A DNA stretch of 64,000 nt from Olsenella sp. An290. GTDB lineage: Bacteria; Actinomycetota; Coriobacteriia; Coriobacteriales; Atopobiaceae. Numbering within the stretch: position 1 is the stretch's first letter; every line of letters begins with the position of its first letter. Location: assembly GCF_002159535.1 (NCBI RefSeq), contig NZ_NFIU01000008.1, positions 26,816-90,815 on the forward strand, written 5' to 3'. The notes under the pieces were generated by a model, which saw nothing but the letters and a program-made list of their open reading frames with translations, was not told the DNA's origin and did no database searches. The position numbers were made by a program, and so were the translations under genes. This document shows positions 25,068-34,614 of this stretch, piece after piece.

Positions 25068-25841
25068 ATGGACCCCACCGAGCTTCTCAAGCTCCTGGGA
25101 ATCGTCATCGTCGTGGTCGGGTTTGCGCTCAGGCTCGACTCCATCCTCATCATCATGGTGGCCGCCGTCGCGACCGCCGTGGTGGGCGGGATGGACCCGG
25201 TGGCGTTCCTGGACACCCTTGGGACGAGCTTCGTCTCAAACCGCAGCATGTGCATCTTCATCATGACGTTCGTGATCACGGGCACGCTCGAGCGCAACGG
25301 CCTGCGCCAGGCGGCCGCCGAGCTCATCGGCAGGATTCGCAACGCCACCTCGGGCGTCATCGTGTCCGTCTATGGCGTGATCCGCGTGCTCTTTGCCGCG
25401 TTCAACGTCAACTTTGGCGGCGTCGCCGGCTTTGTGCGCCCGATCATCATGCCCATGGCGCAGGCCGCCGTCGAGCGTGACGGCAAGAAGATCTCCGAGC
25501 GCCACCTCGAGGAGCTCAAGGGCATCTCCGCGGGCATGGACAACGTGGCGTGGTTCTTCGGCCAGGTGCTCTTTGTGGGCGGCGCGGGCGGCCTGCTCGT
25601 GCAGGGCACGCTCGCGGGCCTGGGCTACGAGGTGAGCCTGCTCGACCTTGCCCGCGTCCAGGTCCCCGTGGCGATCATCGCCATGCTCGTCGCCATCGTC
25701 TACTACAACGTGATCGACCGGCGTCTCATGCGCCGCCGTGCCCGGGTCATCAAGGCCACGGGCGACGCCACCTTCGACGAGGCCGCCCGCGCCGCCTCCG
25801 ACGGGCCCGCGTCTGGCGAGAAGGACGGTGAGGACGCATGA
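25068..25841 (+). CDS. DUF969 family membrane protein
   Basis: This 257-residue membrane protein has about six hydrophobic segments, starting with 'LLGIVIVVVGFALRLDSILIIMVAAVATAVVGG', and conserved-looking 'SFVSNRSMCIFIMTFVITGTLERNGL' and 'NVNFGGVAGFVRPIIMPMA'. DUF969 and DUF979 proteins are almost always adjacent, often beside pyrrolidone-carboxylate peptidase, as here, so they are thought to form a two-part transporter. AAGGAGGAACG precedes the ATG. It diverges from the serine dehydratase gene. Confidence 0.85.
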   Translation: MDPTELLKLLGIVIVVVGFALRLDSILIIMVAAVATAVVGGMDPVAFLDTLGTSFVSNRSMCIFIMTFVITGTLERNGLRQAAAELIGRIRNATSGVIVSVYGVIRVLFAAFNVNFGGVAGFVRPIIMPMAQAAVERDGKKISERHLEELKGISAGMDNVAWFFGQVLFVGGAGGLLVQGTLAGLGYEVSLLDLARVQVPVAIIAMLVAIVYYNVIDRRLMRRRARVIKATGDATFDEAARAASDGPASGEKDGEDA

Positions 25842-26800
25842 CGGAGTTCCTCCAGTTCTTCCAGAGCGCCGACGTCACGCTCTCCGACAAGCTCCTCGAG
25901 GTCGTCTACATCCTCATCGGCCTCGTGGCGTTCTATGCGGGCGTGAGAAACGCCCTCGACCGCACCAACGAGCGCCGCGTGGGCACGGCCCTCTTCTGGT
26001 GCATCCTCGGCGTGCTCTTCATCGTGGGCCGCTGGATCCCGTCCACGGCCGCGGGCGTGCTCGTGGTGCTCATGGTTATCCCGCCCATCCTGAAGCAGGT
26101 GGGCAAGGGGGCCGAGGGTGCGCCCACGCAGGAGGAGATGCAGGCCAACTACGACGCCATCGGGATGAAGATCTTCATCCCCGCCCTCTCCCTTGGCGTG
26201 ATGGCGCTCGTCTTTGCGCTCTTCACCAAGATCAGCTCGCTCGTGGGCCTTACCTTTGGCGTGGTCGTGGGCGGCCTTCTGCTCATGGCCTTCTCCCGCC
26301 GGAACACCCCGCGCGTCTTCCTCGACGACACGCGCCGCATGCTCGACACGGTGGGCCCGCTCTCCATGCTGCCGGTCCTGCTTGCCGCGCTCGGCTCGAT
26401 CTTCACGGCCGCGGGCGTGGGCGAGGTCATCTCCGGCCTGGTCTCCGGCGTCATCCCCGAGGGCAACGCCACGGTGGGCATCATCGTCTACGCGGTGGGC
26501 ATGGCCGTCTTCACCATGGTCATGGGCAACGCCTACGGCGCCATCACGGTGCTTACGGTGGGCATTGGCGCGCCCTTTGTCCTGTCGCTTGGCGCAGACC
26601 CGGCGCTTGTGGGGTCGGTGGCCCTGACCTGCGGCTTCTGCGGCACGCTCATGACGCCCATGGCCGCGAACTTCAACATCGTCCCGGTGGCGATCCTGGA
26701 GATGAAGGACTCCTACGGCGTCATCAAGAAGCAGGTGCCCATCGCCCTGTTCATGCTGGTGGCCCAGATCGTCTACATGATCGTCTTTGGCCTCTCGTGA
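25838..26800 (+). CDS. DUF979 family membrane protein
   Basis: This 320-residue membrane protein overlaps the DUF969 gene by four bases (ATGA). It has about nine hydrophobic stretches, including 'LLEVVYILIGLVAFYAGVRNALD', 'LGVLFIVGRWIPSTAAGVLVVLMVIPPIL' and 'VALTCGFCGTLMTPMAANFNIVPVAILEMKDSYGVI', the last being typical of DUF979. It probably works with DUF969 as a permease pair; the substrate is inferred from the next gene to be pyroglutamyl peptides or 5-oxoproline. Confidence 0.85.
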   Translation: MTEFLQFFQSADVTLSDKLLEVVYILIGLVAFYAGVRNALDRTNERRVGTALFWCILGVLFIVGRWIPSTAAGVLVVLMVIPPILKQVGKGAEGAPTQEEMQANYDAIGMKIFIPALSLGVMALVFALFTKISSLVGLTFGVVVGGLLLMAFSRRNTPRVFLDDTRRMLDTVGPLSMLPVLLAALGSIFTAAGVGEVISGLVSGVIPEGNATVGIIVYAVGMAVFTMVMGNAYGAITVLTVGIGAPFVLSLGADPALVGSVALTCGFCGTLMTPMAANFNIVPVAILEMKDSYGVIKKQVPIALFMLVAQIVYMIVFGLS

Positions 26801-26931
26801 TGGCGGGGTGACGGGGCAGGCCGTCACGGCGCGCCCGACCGCCGGGCGCGGGCGTGACCGCCGCCCCGCATCCCTGCCGACGCACCGACCCGGCCGCCGC
26901 GCGCGACCGGACGAGAAAGGAACGGATTTCG

Positions 26932-27576
26932 ATGAAGGTACTGGTGACGGGCTTCGAGCCCTTTGACGGTGCGACGATCAACCCGGCCTGGGAGGCCGTG
27001 AGCCGGCTGCCGCGTGAGATCGCGGGGGCCGAGGTGGCGCGCGTGCAGATCCCGGTGGTCTTTGGCAAGGACGCCGCCGCCGTGGCCGCCGCCATCGACG
27101 CCGAGCGGCCCGACCTCGTCCTCTGCGTGGGCCAGGCGGGCGGCCGCAGCCACGTCATGCCCGAGTTCGTGGGGATCAACTTCGCCAACGCGCGCATCCC
27201 CGACAACGAGGGCAACCAGCCGGTCGGCCGGCTCGAGGAGGACGGCCCCGACGCCTACTTCGCAACGCTGCCCGTCTTTTCGATGGTCGACGCCGCCCGC
27301 GCCGCGGGCGTGCCGGCGGCCGTCTCCTACACGGCGGGCACCTTCTGCTGCAACGAGGTCCTCTACCGCCTGCTGCACTGCCTGGCCACGCGCCACCCCG
27401 GCGTGCGCGGCGGCTTCGTGCACGTGCCGTTTGCGGCGGAGCAGGTGCTCGAGCGCGGCGACGGTGCGGCCTCGATGACGGTCGACACGATGGTGAGGGG
27501 CCTCACGGCCATGATCGAGGCGGCGGTCACCTGCGCCGACGACGCCGTGCGCGCAGGCGAGGGGACCGAGCACTAG
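26932..27576 (+). CDS. pcp: Pyrrolidone-carboxylate peptidase (pyroglutamyl peptidase I)
   Basis: This 214-residue cysteine peptidase (family C15) removes N-terminal pyroglutamate from peptides in the cytoplasm. The catalytic triad is visible: E78 in 'MPEFVGINFANARIPDNEG', C140 in 'AGTFCCNEVLY' and H164 in 'FVHVPF'. The N-terminus 'VLVTGFEPFDGATINPAWEA' is the family signature. ATG 26932 follows AGAAAGGAACGG. It is downstream of DUF969-DUF979, a recurrent arrangement suggesting uptake then cleavage of the same substrates. Confidence 0.95.
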   Translation: MKVLVTGFEPFDGATINPAWEAVSRLPREIAGAEVARVQIPVVFGKDAAAVAAAIDAERPDLVLCVGQAGGRSHVMPEFVGINFANARIPDNEGNQPVGRLEEDGPDAYFATLPVFSMVDAARAAGVPAAVSYTAGTFCCNEVLYRLLHCLATRHPGVRGGFVHVPFAAEQVLERGDGAASMTVDTMVRGLTAMIEAAVTCADDAVRAGEGTEH

Positions 27577-27659
27577 CCCTTCTCGCCGGTTTTTCTCGCC
27601 CTGCGGGCGGCCACGGTATGGCGTGCGGGCCGCGAGCATGCGTAAGGTCGTTTTTCGGC

Positions 27660-27703
27660 AATCCCGGTTTACGTATTCTCGGAAGGATACGTAAACCGGG
27701 ATT
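27660..27703. repeat. 17-bp perfect palindromic stem-loop
   Basis: AATCCCGGTTTACGTAT (27660-27676) and its reverse complement (27687-27703) flank a 10-base loop. It lies downstream of pcp and downstream of the convergent gltX, in a 400-base gene-free spacer. It may terminate transcription on both strands. Confidence 0.8.
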
Positions 27704-27799
27704 TGTTGTCCCGGAGCATAGAAAAGGCAGATTACGTATGCGTTTTCGCCGGTCGGGGCATACGTAACTCGTCATTTCCAGCAATGTGGCGTTACGTAT
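27669..27799. repeat. Cluster of five TTACGTAT/ATACGTAA octamers
   Basis: The octamer TTACGTAT occurs at 27669, 27732 and 27792, and its complement ATACGTAA at 27687 and 27760. The 27732/27760 pair forms a second inverted repeat with GC and AA extensions. Five copies in 131 bases of a GC-rich genome is unlikely by chance. Apart from these repeats the 27577-27979 spacer shows nothing. Confidence 0.65.
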
Positions 27800-27979
27800 G
27801 CACAAGAGGGCGCCCGGGGGCGCAGTTCAGCGTGCCCTCCGGGCGCCTCATCAAAGAGCCTGTCGAGAAGAACCGCCAGGCGGAGCCGCGTAAACGCCGA
27901 GAAGAGCCCTCGGCCCGGAGCCGCCGCGAGAGCGCCGGCGGGGCCCGGCCGCAAGGTCAGCGAGGGCGCTGGGCGCCGC

Positions 27980-29458
27980 CTACGCCGCCATGGTGCGGGC
28001 GCGGTCGATGCGGGCCAGGCAGTCCTCGCGGCCGATGAGCGCCATCGTCTCGCCGAGCGGCGGCGAGACGAGGTTGCCGCACACGGCCACGCGCACGGCC
28101 TGGAACACCAGGCGCTTCTTCACGTCGAGCGCCTCGGGGAGCGGCTCCAGCGCGGCGTCGATCGCGGCCGGCTCCCACTCCGGCAGCGCCGCGAGCGCCT
28201 CGCGCGCGGCGTCGAGCACCGCGCCCATGCCCTCCTTGGCGAGGCCCTTCTCCACGGCCTTCTCGTCGTAGGCGAGCGTCTCGGCCGTGGCAAAGACCGG
28301 GGCCGTCACCGTGACCACGTCCGCCGGGAACTTGGTGCGCGGCTTCACGATGGCGGCGAGCGCGTCCACCCAGGCCTCGTCGGCCTCGAAGTCGCCGCCG
28401 ATGACGCCGGCCTCGTGGAGCTCCGGCAGCATGACCTCGTCGGCGAAGGCGGCGTCGCTCATGGAGCGGATGTACTCGGCCTGGATCCAGTCGAGCTTCT
28501 TGGGGTCGAAGGTCGCCGGGTTCTTGGACACGTGCTCGAGCGAGAACTCGCGCGCCAGCACGTCGCGCGGGATGATCGTGGTCTCGCCGTCGAGCGACCA
28601 GCCCAGAAGCGCCAGGTAGTTCACGAAGGCGTCGGAGAGGTAGCCCGCGTCACGGTACTCCTCCACGTTGGTGGCGCCGTGGCGCTTGGAGAGCTTCTTG
28701 CCGTCGGCGCCCAGGATCATTGAGATGTGGGCGAAGGTGGGCACCGGCGCGCCCAGCGCCTCGTAGACGATGACCTGGCGCGGGGTGTTGGAGAGGTGGT
28801 CGTCGCCGCGGATGACGTGGGTGATGCCCATGGCGGCGTCGTCCACCACAGTGGCAAAGTTGTAGGTGGGCGTGCCGTCGGAGCGCTGGATGACAAAGTC
28901 GTCGAGCTCGCGCGCCGCAAAGGTTACCTCGCCGTGGACGGCGTCGCGCACGACGACGTCGCCGCGGTCCTCGGGCACCTTGATGCGCAGGACGTAGGGC
29001 TCGCCGGCCTCGATGCGCGCCTGCGCCTCCTCGCGGGAGAGGTCGCGGCAGCGGCGCTGGTAGCCCTGGAAGGGGTCCTTGCGCGCCTGCGCGGCCTCGC
29101 GGTCGGCGGCCAGCTGCTCGGGCGTGCAGAAGCACGGGTAGGCGCGGCCCTCGTCCCAGAGGCGACGTGCGGCGGCGCGGTAGAGCCCCGCGCGCTCGGT
29201 CTGGAAGTAGGGGCCAAAGTCGCCGCCCACCTCGGGGCCCTCGTCCCAGTCAAGGCCCAGCCAGCGCATGGCGCGCAGGATGATCTGGGTGTTCTCCTCG
29301 GTGGAGCGCGTGGGGTCGGTGTCGTCGATGCGCAGGATGAAGGTGCCGCCGTTCGCGCGGGCGAAGGCCCAGTTGTAGATCGCGGTGCGCGCGCCGCCCA
29401 CGTGGAGCTTGCCGGTGGGGGAGGGCGCAAAGCGCACGCGCACGGGGGTGTCAGCCAT
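27980..29458 (-). CDS. gltX: Glutamyl-tRNA synthetase
   Basis: This 492-residue class I synthetase charges tRNA-Glu (and possibly tRNA-Gln if non-discriminating, which cannot be told here). The HIGH-type motif is 'APSPTGKLHVGGART' near residue 10, and the KMSKS-type loop is 'KKLSKRHGA' near residue 255. 'RIDDTDPTRS', 'YQRRCRDLS' and 'GDDHLSNTPRQ' are typical of the family. ATG 29458 with GAGAGGAA upstream is preferred over the longer frame. The C-terminal anticodon-binding domain is complete. Confidence 0.97.
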   Translation of the reverse strand: MADTPVRVRFAPSPTGKLHVGGARTAIYNWAFARANGGTFILRIDDTDPTRSTEENTQIILRAMRWLGLDWDEGPEVGGDFGPYFQTERAGLYRAAARRLWDEGRAYPCFCTPEQLAADREAAQARKDPFQGYQRRCRDLSREEAQARIEAGEPYVLRIKVPEDRGDVVVRDAVHGEVTFAARELDDFVIQRSDGTPTYNFATVVDDAAMGITHVIRGDDHLSNTPRQVIVYEALGAPVPTFAHISMILGADGKKLSKRHGATNVEEYRDAGYLSDAFVNYLALLGWSLDGETTIIPRDVLAREFSLEHVSKNPATFDPKKLDWIQAEYIRSMSDAAFADEVMLPELHEAGVIGGDFEADEAWVDALAAIVKPRTKFPADVVTVTAPVFATAETLAYDEKAVEKGLAKEGMGAVLDAAREALAALPEWEPAAIDAALEPLPEALDVKKRLVFQAVRVAVCGNLVSPPLGETMALIGREDCLARIDRARTMAA

Positions 29459-29602
29459 GGGATTCCTCTCGATGGAGCCGCTTGTCACATACGCATTCAG
29501 TATAGCGCGGGCGAGAAGGACCTCGCGCCGCGGCGTCGCGGGGCCGGGCGGGCCCCGGCCCCCGTCCGGCCCCGTCCGGCGCTCGTCCCGCCCCGTGCCC
29601 CG

Positions 29603-31831
29603 TCACATGACGCGCGTCTCCTCGAGCCTGCGCTCGAACCACTCGTTGAGCCTGATCACCGGCCGGCGCGCCACGAGCCCCAGGAGCAGGGCCGGCACCA
29701 GGTAGGCGAGGAGCGTGGCGAGCTCGCGCCAGAAGTCCCCCTCAAAGATGCCGAACATCGCCGCGCGCAGCGCCCCCTCGCTGTGGACGAAGGGCAACCA
29801 GCGGTAGATCTCCTGGAAGGCCGCGGGCAGCATCTGCGACGGGAAGGTTCCGCCCGAGCCCGCCACCTGCACCACCATGAGCACCACGGCGACGGCCTTG
29901 CCCACGTCGCCGAACGACGCGGTGAGGGCGTAGATGAGGTTCACGTAGACGAGGGAGGACGCGCAGCACGCAAGCAGGAAAAGGCCCGGGTGCTCGCACT
30001 GGACGCCCAGGTAGAAGAGGTCGCCTCCGCAGATGAGCGCCGCCTGCGCGAGCCCGATCGCGCAGAAGAGCGCGCCTCGGGCGAGATAGGCCTCGGCGTG
30101 CGTGCACCCGGTCTCGGCGAGCGCCGCCGCCGAGGGCGTCGCGCGGACGAGCGCCGCGAGCACCACGCCGCCGATCCAGATGGCGAGCGTCGTGTAGAAC
30201 GGCGTCATGGCCGAGCCGTTGTTCTCCACGGGGAAGACGGCTGTGCGCTCCACCGCCACGGGCGCGGCGACGAACCGCGCGAGCTCGCCCGGCCCGGCCG
30301 AGAGCACCGCGCGCACCTGCGCGACGTCACCCGAGCCAAGCGCCTCCGCGAGCCTCTCGTGCAGGTCGGAGAGACGGCCCGCCGCCTCGTCGAGCTCCGC
30401 GGCCGTCTCGTCGAGCCCGTCCCGTGCGGCACCGAGGCTCGACGCGGCGTCCTTCTCGGCGTCCTGCACGGCGTCGAGCGTCCCCGCAAGGCTCGTCCGC
30501 ACCTGGCCCGCCCTTCCGGCGGCGTCCCGCACGGTCCCCGCAAGCTCTGTGAGGGCGGCCTTGAGGTCCCCGTCGTAGGCGGCCCCCGCGTCCCGAAGCG
30601 TCGCGCGCGCGTCGCGGACGAGCCCGGAGAGCTCCCCGCGCGCCGTCTCGGCGTCCGTCGCCCCGGAGGCAAGGTCCTCCCGTGCGCCCGCGATCCCGTC
30701 CGAGAGCTCGCGCAACTCGGCGAGGGCCTGGTCCACGCGCTCCCCGAGCCCCTCCACGCTCACGCGGACGCTGTCGACGCGCTCGTACTCGACGTCGCCC
30801 ACCTCGTAGTGCCGCAGGAACTCCCTGGTGAGCCCGTCCTGCTCGTCAAGGGCCGCGGACAGCCGCTCCAGGAGCCCGATCTGCTCGGTGACCGCCTCGC
30901 CCGCGCTCCCAAGGGCCGCGTCGAGGCGCCCCGTCTGCGCGCCCGCCGCATCGAACGCCTGGGCGATGGCCTCGTCCACGCCGTCGAGCCCGCCCGCGGC
31001 CCCGTCGAGCGCGCCCGTCACGGAGCTCACGGCCCCGTCGACGGCCTCGCCCGCCCTCCCGAGCCCGTCCGCGGCCGCGCCGAGCGCGCCGTCGGCGTCC
31101 GCCACGGGACCGAGCGCCGCCGCGGTCGTGTCCGCGCCGCTTCCCAGGAGCCCCTCGGTCGACGAGAGCAGGGCCGAGAAGGACCTCAGCTCGCCTGCCG
31201 CGTCCGCGAGCGCGTCGCCCGCGTCCACCACGGCCGCGTCGAGCCGCCCGGCGATGCCCGCGACCTGGTCGTCGTTGAGCGCCGAGGCGAGCTCGTCGGC
31301 CGCGCCCGCGCCCACCGACGCCACCGCCTCGACAAAGCTCGCGTCGATGTCGGCCATGACGGCGTCGCGCGCCTTGTCCGTGACGATCGCCGCGATCGCG
31401 TTTTTCTTCTCGTTCTGGTAGAAGGTCACCTGCGGGCGCTCGGGATGGGCAGTGAGCGTGGACATGAGGTCGCGCGAGAAGTCCTCCGGGATGACGAGCG
31501 CCGCGTAGTACGCGCCGGACCGCACGCCCTCCCGCGCCTCGTCCGCCGAGGTGACCACGTAGCCGATCGAGTCGCTCGCCCTGAGGTCGGCCGCCACGCG
31601 CTCGCCGAGGTTGATCCTCACGGGCACGAGCTCGCTCTCGTAGCCCGCGTCCTCGCTGGCCACGGCCACGCGAAGGTTCCTCGTGCTGCCGTAGGGGTCC
31701 CAGCTGCCCGCGATGTTGAACCAGGCGTAGAACGAGGGCACCACCACGATGCCCACAAACACCACGAGCGCGATCGCGCTCGAGCGGACGTGCCGCGCGT
31801 CACGGCGCATGAAGTCCCAGACGTGCCTCAT
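29603..31831 (-). CDS. YhgE/Pip family membrane protein (shorter paralogue)
   Basis: This 742-residue protein has one N-terminal membrane segment ('SSAIALVVFVGIVVVPSFYAWFNI'), a family-typical 'AGSWDPYGSTRNLRVAVASEDAG' block and 'YYAALVIPEDFSRDL'. A long extracellular coiled region rich in Ala, Asp and Gly follows, and then five C-terminal membrane segments of the ABC-2 type. Relatives include the lactococcal phage-infection protein and EsaA. Its ATG overlaps the stop of the upstream paralogue (ATGA). A role in export or surface assembly is inferred. Confidence 0.85.
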   Translation of the reverse strand: MRHVWDFMRRDARHVRSSAIALVVFVGIVVVPSFYAWFNIAGSWDPYGSTRNLRVAVASEDAGYESELVPVRINLGERVAADLRASDSIGYVVTSADEAREGVRSGAYYAALVIPEDFSRDLMSTLTAHPERPQVTFYQNEKKNAIAAIVTDKARDAVMADIDASFVEAVASVGAGAADELASALNDDQVAGIAGRLDAAVVDAGDALADAAGELRSFSALLSSTEGLLGSGADTTAAALGPVADADGALGAAADGLGRAGEAVDGAVSSVTGALDGAAGGLDGVDEAIAQAFDAAGAQTGRLDAALGSAGEAVTEQIGLLERLSAALDEQDGLTREFLRHYEVGDVEYERVDSVRVSVEGLGERVDQALAELRELSDGIAGAREDLASGATDAETARGELSGLVRDARATLRDAGAAYDGDLKAALTELAGTVRDAAGRAGQVRTSLAGTLDAVQDAEKDAASSLGAARDGLDETAAELDEAAGRLSDLHERLAEALGSGDVAQVRAVLSAGPGELARFVAAPVAVERTAVFPVENNGSAMTPFYTTLAIWIGGVVLAALVRATPSAAALAETGCTHAEAYLARGALFCAIGLAQAALICGGDLFYLGVQCEHPGLFLLACCASSLVYVNLIYALTASFGDVGKAVAVVLMVVQVAGSGGTFPSQMLPAAFQEIYRWLPFVHSEGALRAAMFGIFEGDFWRELATLLAYLVPALLLGLVARRPVIRLNEWFERRLEETRVM

Positions 31832-34410
31832 CGCCCGTCGCCTCCCTTCTCGCGGCGCGCGAGCGCGAGGAGCTCGTCGCCGTCCTTCCTCGCGAGCTCG
31901 CGCCGCTCGCCCAGCCGGTCGCGCATGTACTCGAGGCCGATGAGGTAGCCGCAGGTGGCCACGAGCGAGACGATCCAGCACACGAGCAGCGCGAACTTGG
32001 CGGGGAGCACGAAGAGCAGGGCCAGGAGGCCGAGCGGCGCCAGAAGGAGCGCCGCGAGCCCCCGCCGCACCAGCCGGGGGTAGGCGCGCTCGAAGCGCTC
32101 CGCCCGGGCAAGGAGGGCCTCGCGGTGGGCGGGGGAGGCGGCGAGCGCGTCGAGGATGGTGCCGAGCCGGCCCGCGTCCTTCTCGCCCACGCGCTCGGCG
32201 ATGAGGAGGTCGGTCTGGGCCATCTTCCGGTCAAAGAGGGCGTTCACGCCGAGCAGGCCCCGTCGCGCGGCCACGCCGACAAAGAGCGCCGGCACGAGGA
32301 AGAGCAGGAGCGTGAGGAGGTTTCTGGCGAAGGCGTCGCCGTAGAAGCCGGCCACGGCCTCGCGCATGGCGTCGATGCCGTAGGTGAAGGGCAGCCAGGG
32401 GCCGAGCGCGCGGAAGAACTCCGGCTGCATCTGGATGGGGTAGAGGCCGGAGGCGCCGGGAATCTGGAGCACCACGAGAAGCACACCGAGCGCCTTGCCC
32501 ACGTGCTTGAACGCGACGGCGAGAGCGTAGACCACAAAGACGTAGACGAGCGAGGCGACCATCCCCGCGAGGACGAGGGCGGCCGGGGAGACGCACTGGA
32601 CCCCCAGCGCGATGTCCCCTGCGCAGCAGATGACCGCCTGGACCTGGCCCAGGAGCGCGAGGAGCATCCAGCGGCCGAAGAAGGCCTCGGTGGGGGACGC
32701 CTCGGCGCCGAGGCCCTCGCGGTCGACCTCGAGCTTGTAGATGGCCACGAGCACGAAGCCGCCCACCCAGAGGGCCAGGTTGGTGTAGAAGGGGGCCACG
32801 CCCGAGCCGTAGGTGGACACGGGGAAGAGGGGCTCGGTGACCATCTCTATGGGGTCGGCGACGGCGGCGCCCGTCTCCTCCGGGTCAAGGGAGAGGAGGT
32901 CGGAGACGCCTGCCGTCTCGCGGGCGCTCCCGAGTGCGGAGAGGTCGCCCGCGAGCGCGCCGGCGCGGGCCGCGGCGTCGCGCACGGACGAGGTCGCCCC
33001 CTCGAGCGTGCCCGTGCCCTGCTCGAGCAGGGCGTCCATCTGGGCGAGGGTGGCGTCGGCCTGTGCGAGCAGGGCGGGGAGCGCGGAGGCGCCGCCCGCG
33101 AGGCGGCCGCCGGCGTCGGCGAGGTCGTCGAGGGCGGAGGAGAGCTCGGGCGCCGCGCCCTGCGCGAGGCCCGTCCGGAGGTCCGAGAGCGTTCCCGCCC
33201 CGGCCTGGACGGCGTCGTTCACGCCGTCAGCAAGGCCGCGCACCGCGTCCGCGCCGTCCGCGACCTCCCGAGAGAGCGCGCGGAGCTCCTCGAGCTTGGA
33301 GAGCTGGGCGTCAGAGAGCTTGACGAGCAGGTCGATCTCCTGGTCGAGGGAGGCGGTGAGCTCGGCCTGGGCGGTCGCGGCCTCGCCCTCAGCCGGAGTC
33401 ACGGAGACGATGACCTTGCGCGCGCCCTCAAGGGAGAGCCGCAGCGTCCGCACGGTGCCGTTGGCCGCCTCGATCTGGGAGATGGCGGCGTCGAGCTTTC
33501 CCTGCGCCCAGCCCACGTCCCCGGCGACGGCACCGATGTCGTGGCTCGCGCGCGACGAGAGACCAAGGACCGTCCCGGTGGCCGTCCCGAGGGCGTCCGA
33601 GAGGGTGCGGGCAAGCTCTCGGGCGTCCTCGCGCGTCCCGGAGAGCCCGCCCAGCGCGCCGTCAAGGTCGGCGGAGAGCGCATCCGCGGCGCCCCCGACC
33701 GTGCCCACGGCCTCCCGCGCGCTCGCGACGGCGGCGCGTGCGGAGCCCAGGGCGCCTCCCGTCCCGTCGAGGTCGTCGGCAAGCCCGCCGAGAAGGACCT
33801 CGACCTCGGAGAGGCTTCCCGCGGCGCCCGCGCGGGCGGCGTCGATCCCGCTTGCGGCCTTATCCGTCGCGCCCTGGAGACGCTCCGTCACGGTGGTGGC
33901 CGCAACGTCCACGAACTGCTGCGCAATCTGGTTCTCGAGGGTGGTGGCGCCGGTGTCGGTCACCTTGGGGGCCACCGCGTTGGCCTTCTCGTTGACGTAG
34001 TAGCCCACGCGGGCCGGGCGGGCGTCGCCGTCCATGACGTCGGCGAGGGAGGAGGTGAAGTCCTCGGGGATCACGAGCGCGGCGTAGGCGCGCCCGGCGC
34101 GGACGTCGTCGAGCGCCCGGTCCTCGTTGTCCACGAAGGTCCAGCCGAGCTGCGTGTTCTCGGCGAGGCGGTCACGGACCATCTCGCCCGCGTTGACGTT
34201 GCCCAGGCCGGGGACCTCCGCGCCCTCGTCGAGGACCACCACGTCAACGGGGACGGTCGAGGTGCTCTCGTACGGGTCCCAGTTGGCGAGGATGTTGAGC
34301 CAGGCGTAGACGGAGGGGATGACGCAGACCCCCAGGGTGACGACAAGGGCGACGGGGTTGGCGACGATCCGCTTGAGGTCGCGCCGGAAGATGCGGGCGG
34401 CGGTGCGCAC
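31828..34410 (-). CDS. YhgE/Pip family membrane protein (longer paralogue)
   Basis: This 861-residue paralogue has the same layout: TM1 'NPVALVVTLGVCVIPSVYAWLNILANWDPY', 'YAALVIPEDFTSSLADVM', a long coiled ectodomain, and a C-terminal membrane block. It carries an extra 100 residues with two further membrane helices ('GLAALLLAPLGLLALLFVL', 'FALLVCWIVSLVATCGYLIGL') absent from its partner. GTG 34410 follows AAAGGA and is the best start. Both paralogues form one operon divergent from the TetR gene, which probably represses it. Confidence 0.85.
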   Translation of the reverse strand: MRTAARIFRRDLKRIVANPVALVVTLGVCVIPSVYAWLNILANWDPYESTSTVPVDVVVLDEGAEVPGLGNVNAGEMVRDRLAENTQLGWTFVDNEDRALDDVRAGRAYAALVIPEDFTSSLADVMDGDARPARVGYYVNEKANAVAPKVTDTGATTLENQIAQQFVDVAATTVTERLQGATDKAASGIDAARAGAAGSLSEVEVLLGGLADDLDGTGGALGSARAAVASAREAVGTVGGAADALSADLDGALGGLSGTREDARELARTLSDALGTATGTVLGLSSRASHDIGAVAGDVGWAQGKLDAAISQIEAANGTVRTLRLSLEGARKVIVSVTPAEGEAATAQAELTASLDQEIDLLVKLSDAQLSKLEELRALSREVADGADAVRGLADGVNDAVQAGAGTLSDLRTGLAQGAAPELSSALDDLADAGGRLAGGASALPALLAQADATLAQMDALLEQGTGTLEGATSSVRDAAARAGALAGDLSALGSARETAGVSDLLSLDPEETGAAVADPIEMVTEPLFPVSTYGSGVAPFYTNLALWVGGFVLVAIYKLEVDREGLGAEASPTEAFFGRWMLLALLGQVQAVICCAGDIALGVQCVSPAALVLAGMVASLVYVFVVYALAVAFKHVGKALGVLLVVLQIPGASGLYPIQMQPEFFRALGPWLPFTYGIDAMREAVAGFYGDAFARNLLTLLLFLVPALFVGVAARRGLLGVNALFDRKMAQTDLLIAERVGEKDAGRLGTILDALAASPAHREALLARAERFERAYPRLVRRGLAALLLAPLGLLALLFVLPAKFALLVCWIVSLVATCGYLIGLEYMRDRLGERRELARKDGDELLALARREKGGDGR

Positions 34411-34543
34411 GACGGTCCTTTCTCTCTCTTCGTTTTCGGGCGGCGCGCCGGCCTGGCCGGGCGCGCCCGTCTTGCGGCGTGCGCCCGCGTGGGCGCACCT
34501 CGTTGGGTGAATGTGCCCCATGGGGCCCTGATTATGCACGCGT

Positions 34544-34567
34544 GTCCAATATTTTTGAATATGAGTC
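34544..34567. promoter_or_regulatory. AT-rich palindrome, candidate TetR operator
   Basis: The ATATT-TTTG-AATAT core at 34549-34562 lies in an imperfect 24-base palindrome, the only AT-rich spot between the divergent YhgE and TetR genes. The position suits autorepression and repression of the YhgE operon. Confidence 0.45.
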
Positions 34568-34614
34568 AAAAAAATGACGGAATGCTACACTTGCCGCAGA
34601 CGGAAGGGAGGCGC

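Noticed and set aside
28727..31948. Very long open frame of 1073 codons opposite gltX and the YhgE gene
   Set aside because: It lies antisense to clearly conserved genes and has Arg/Gly/Ala/His-rich composition typical of shadow frames in GC-rich DNA.
32125..34614. Long N-terminal extension of the TetR frame
   Set aside because: It is antisense to the YhgE paralogue; a strong ribosome site marks the TetR start at 34615.
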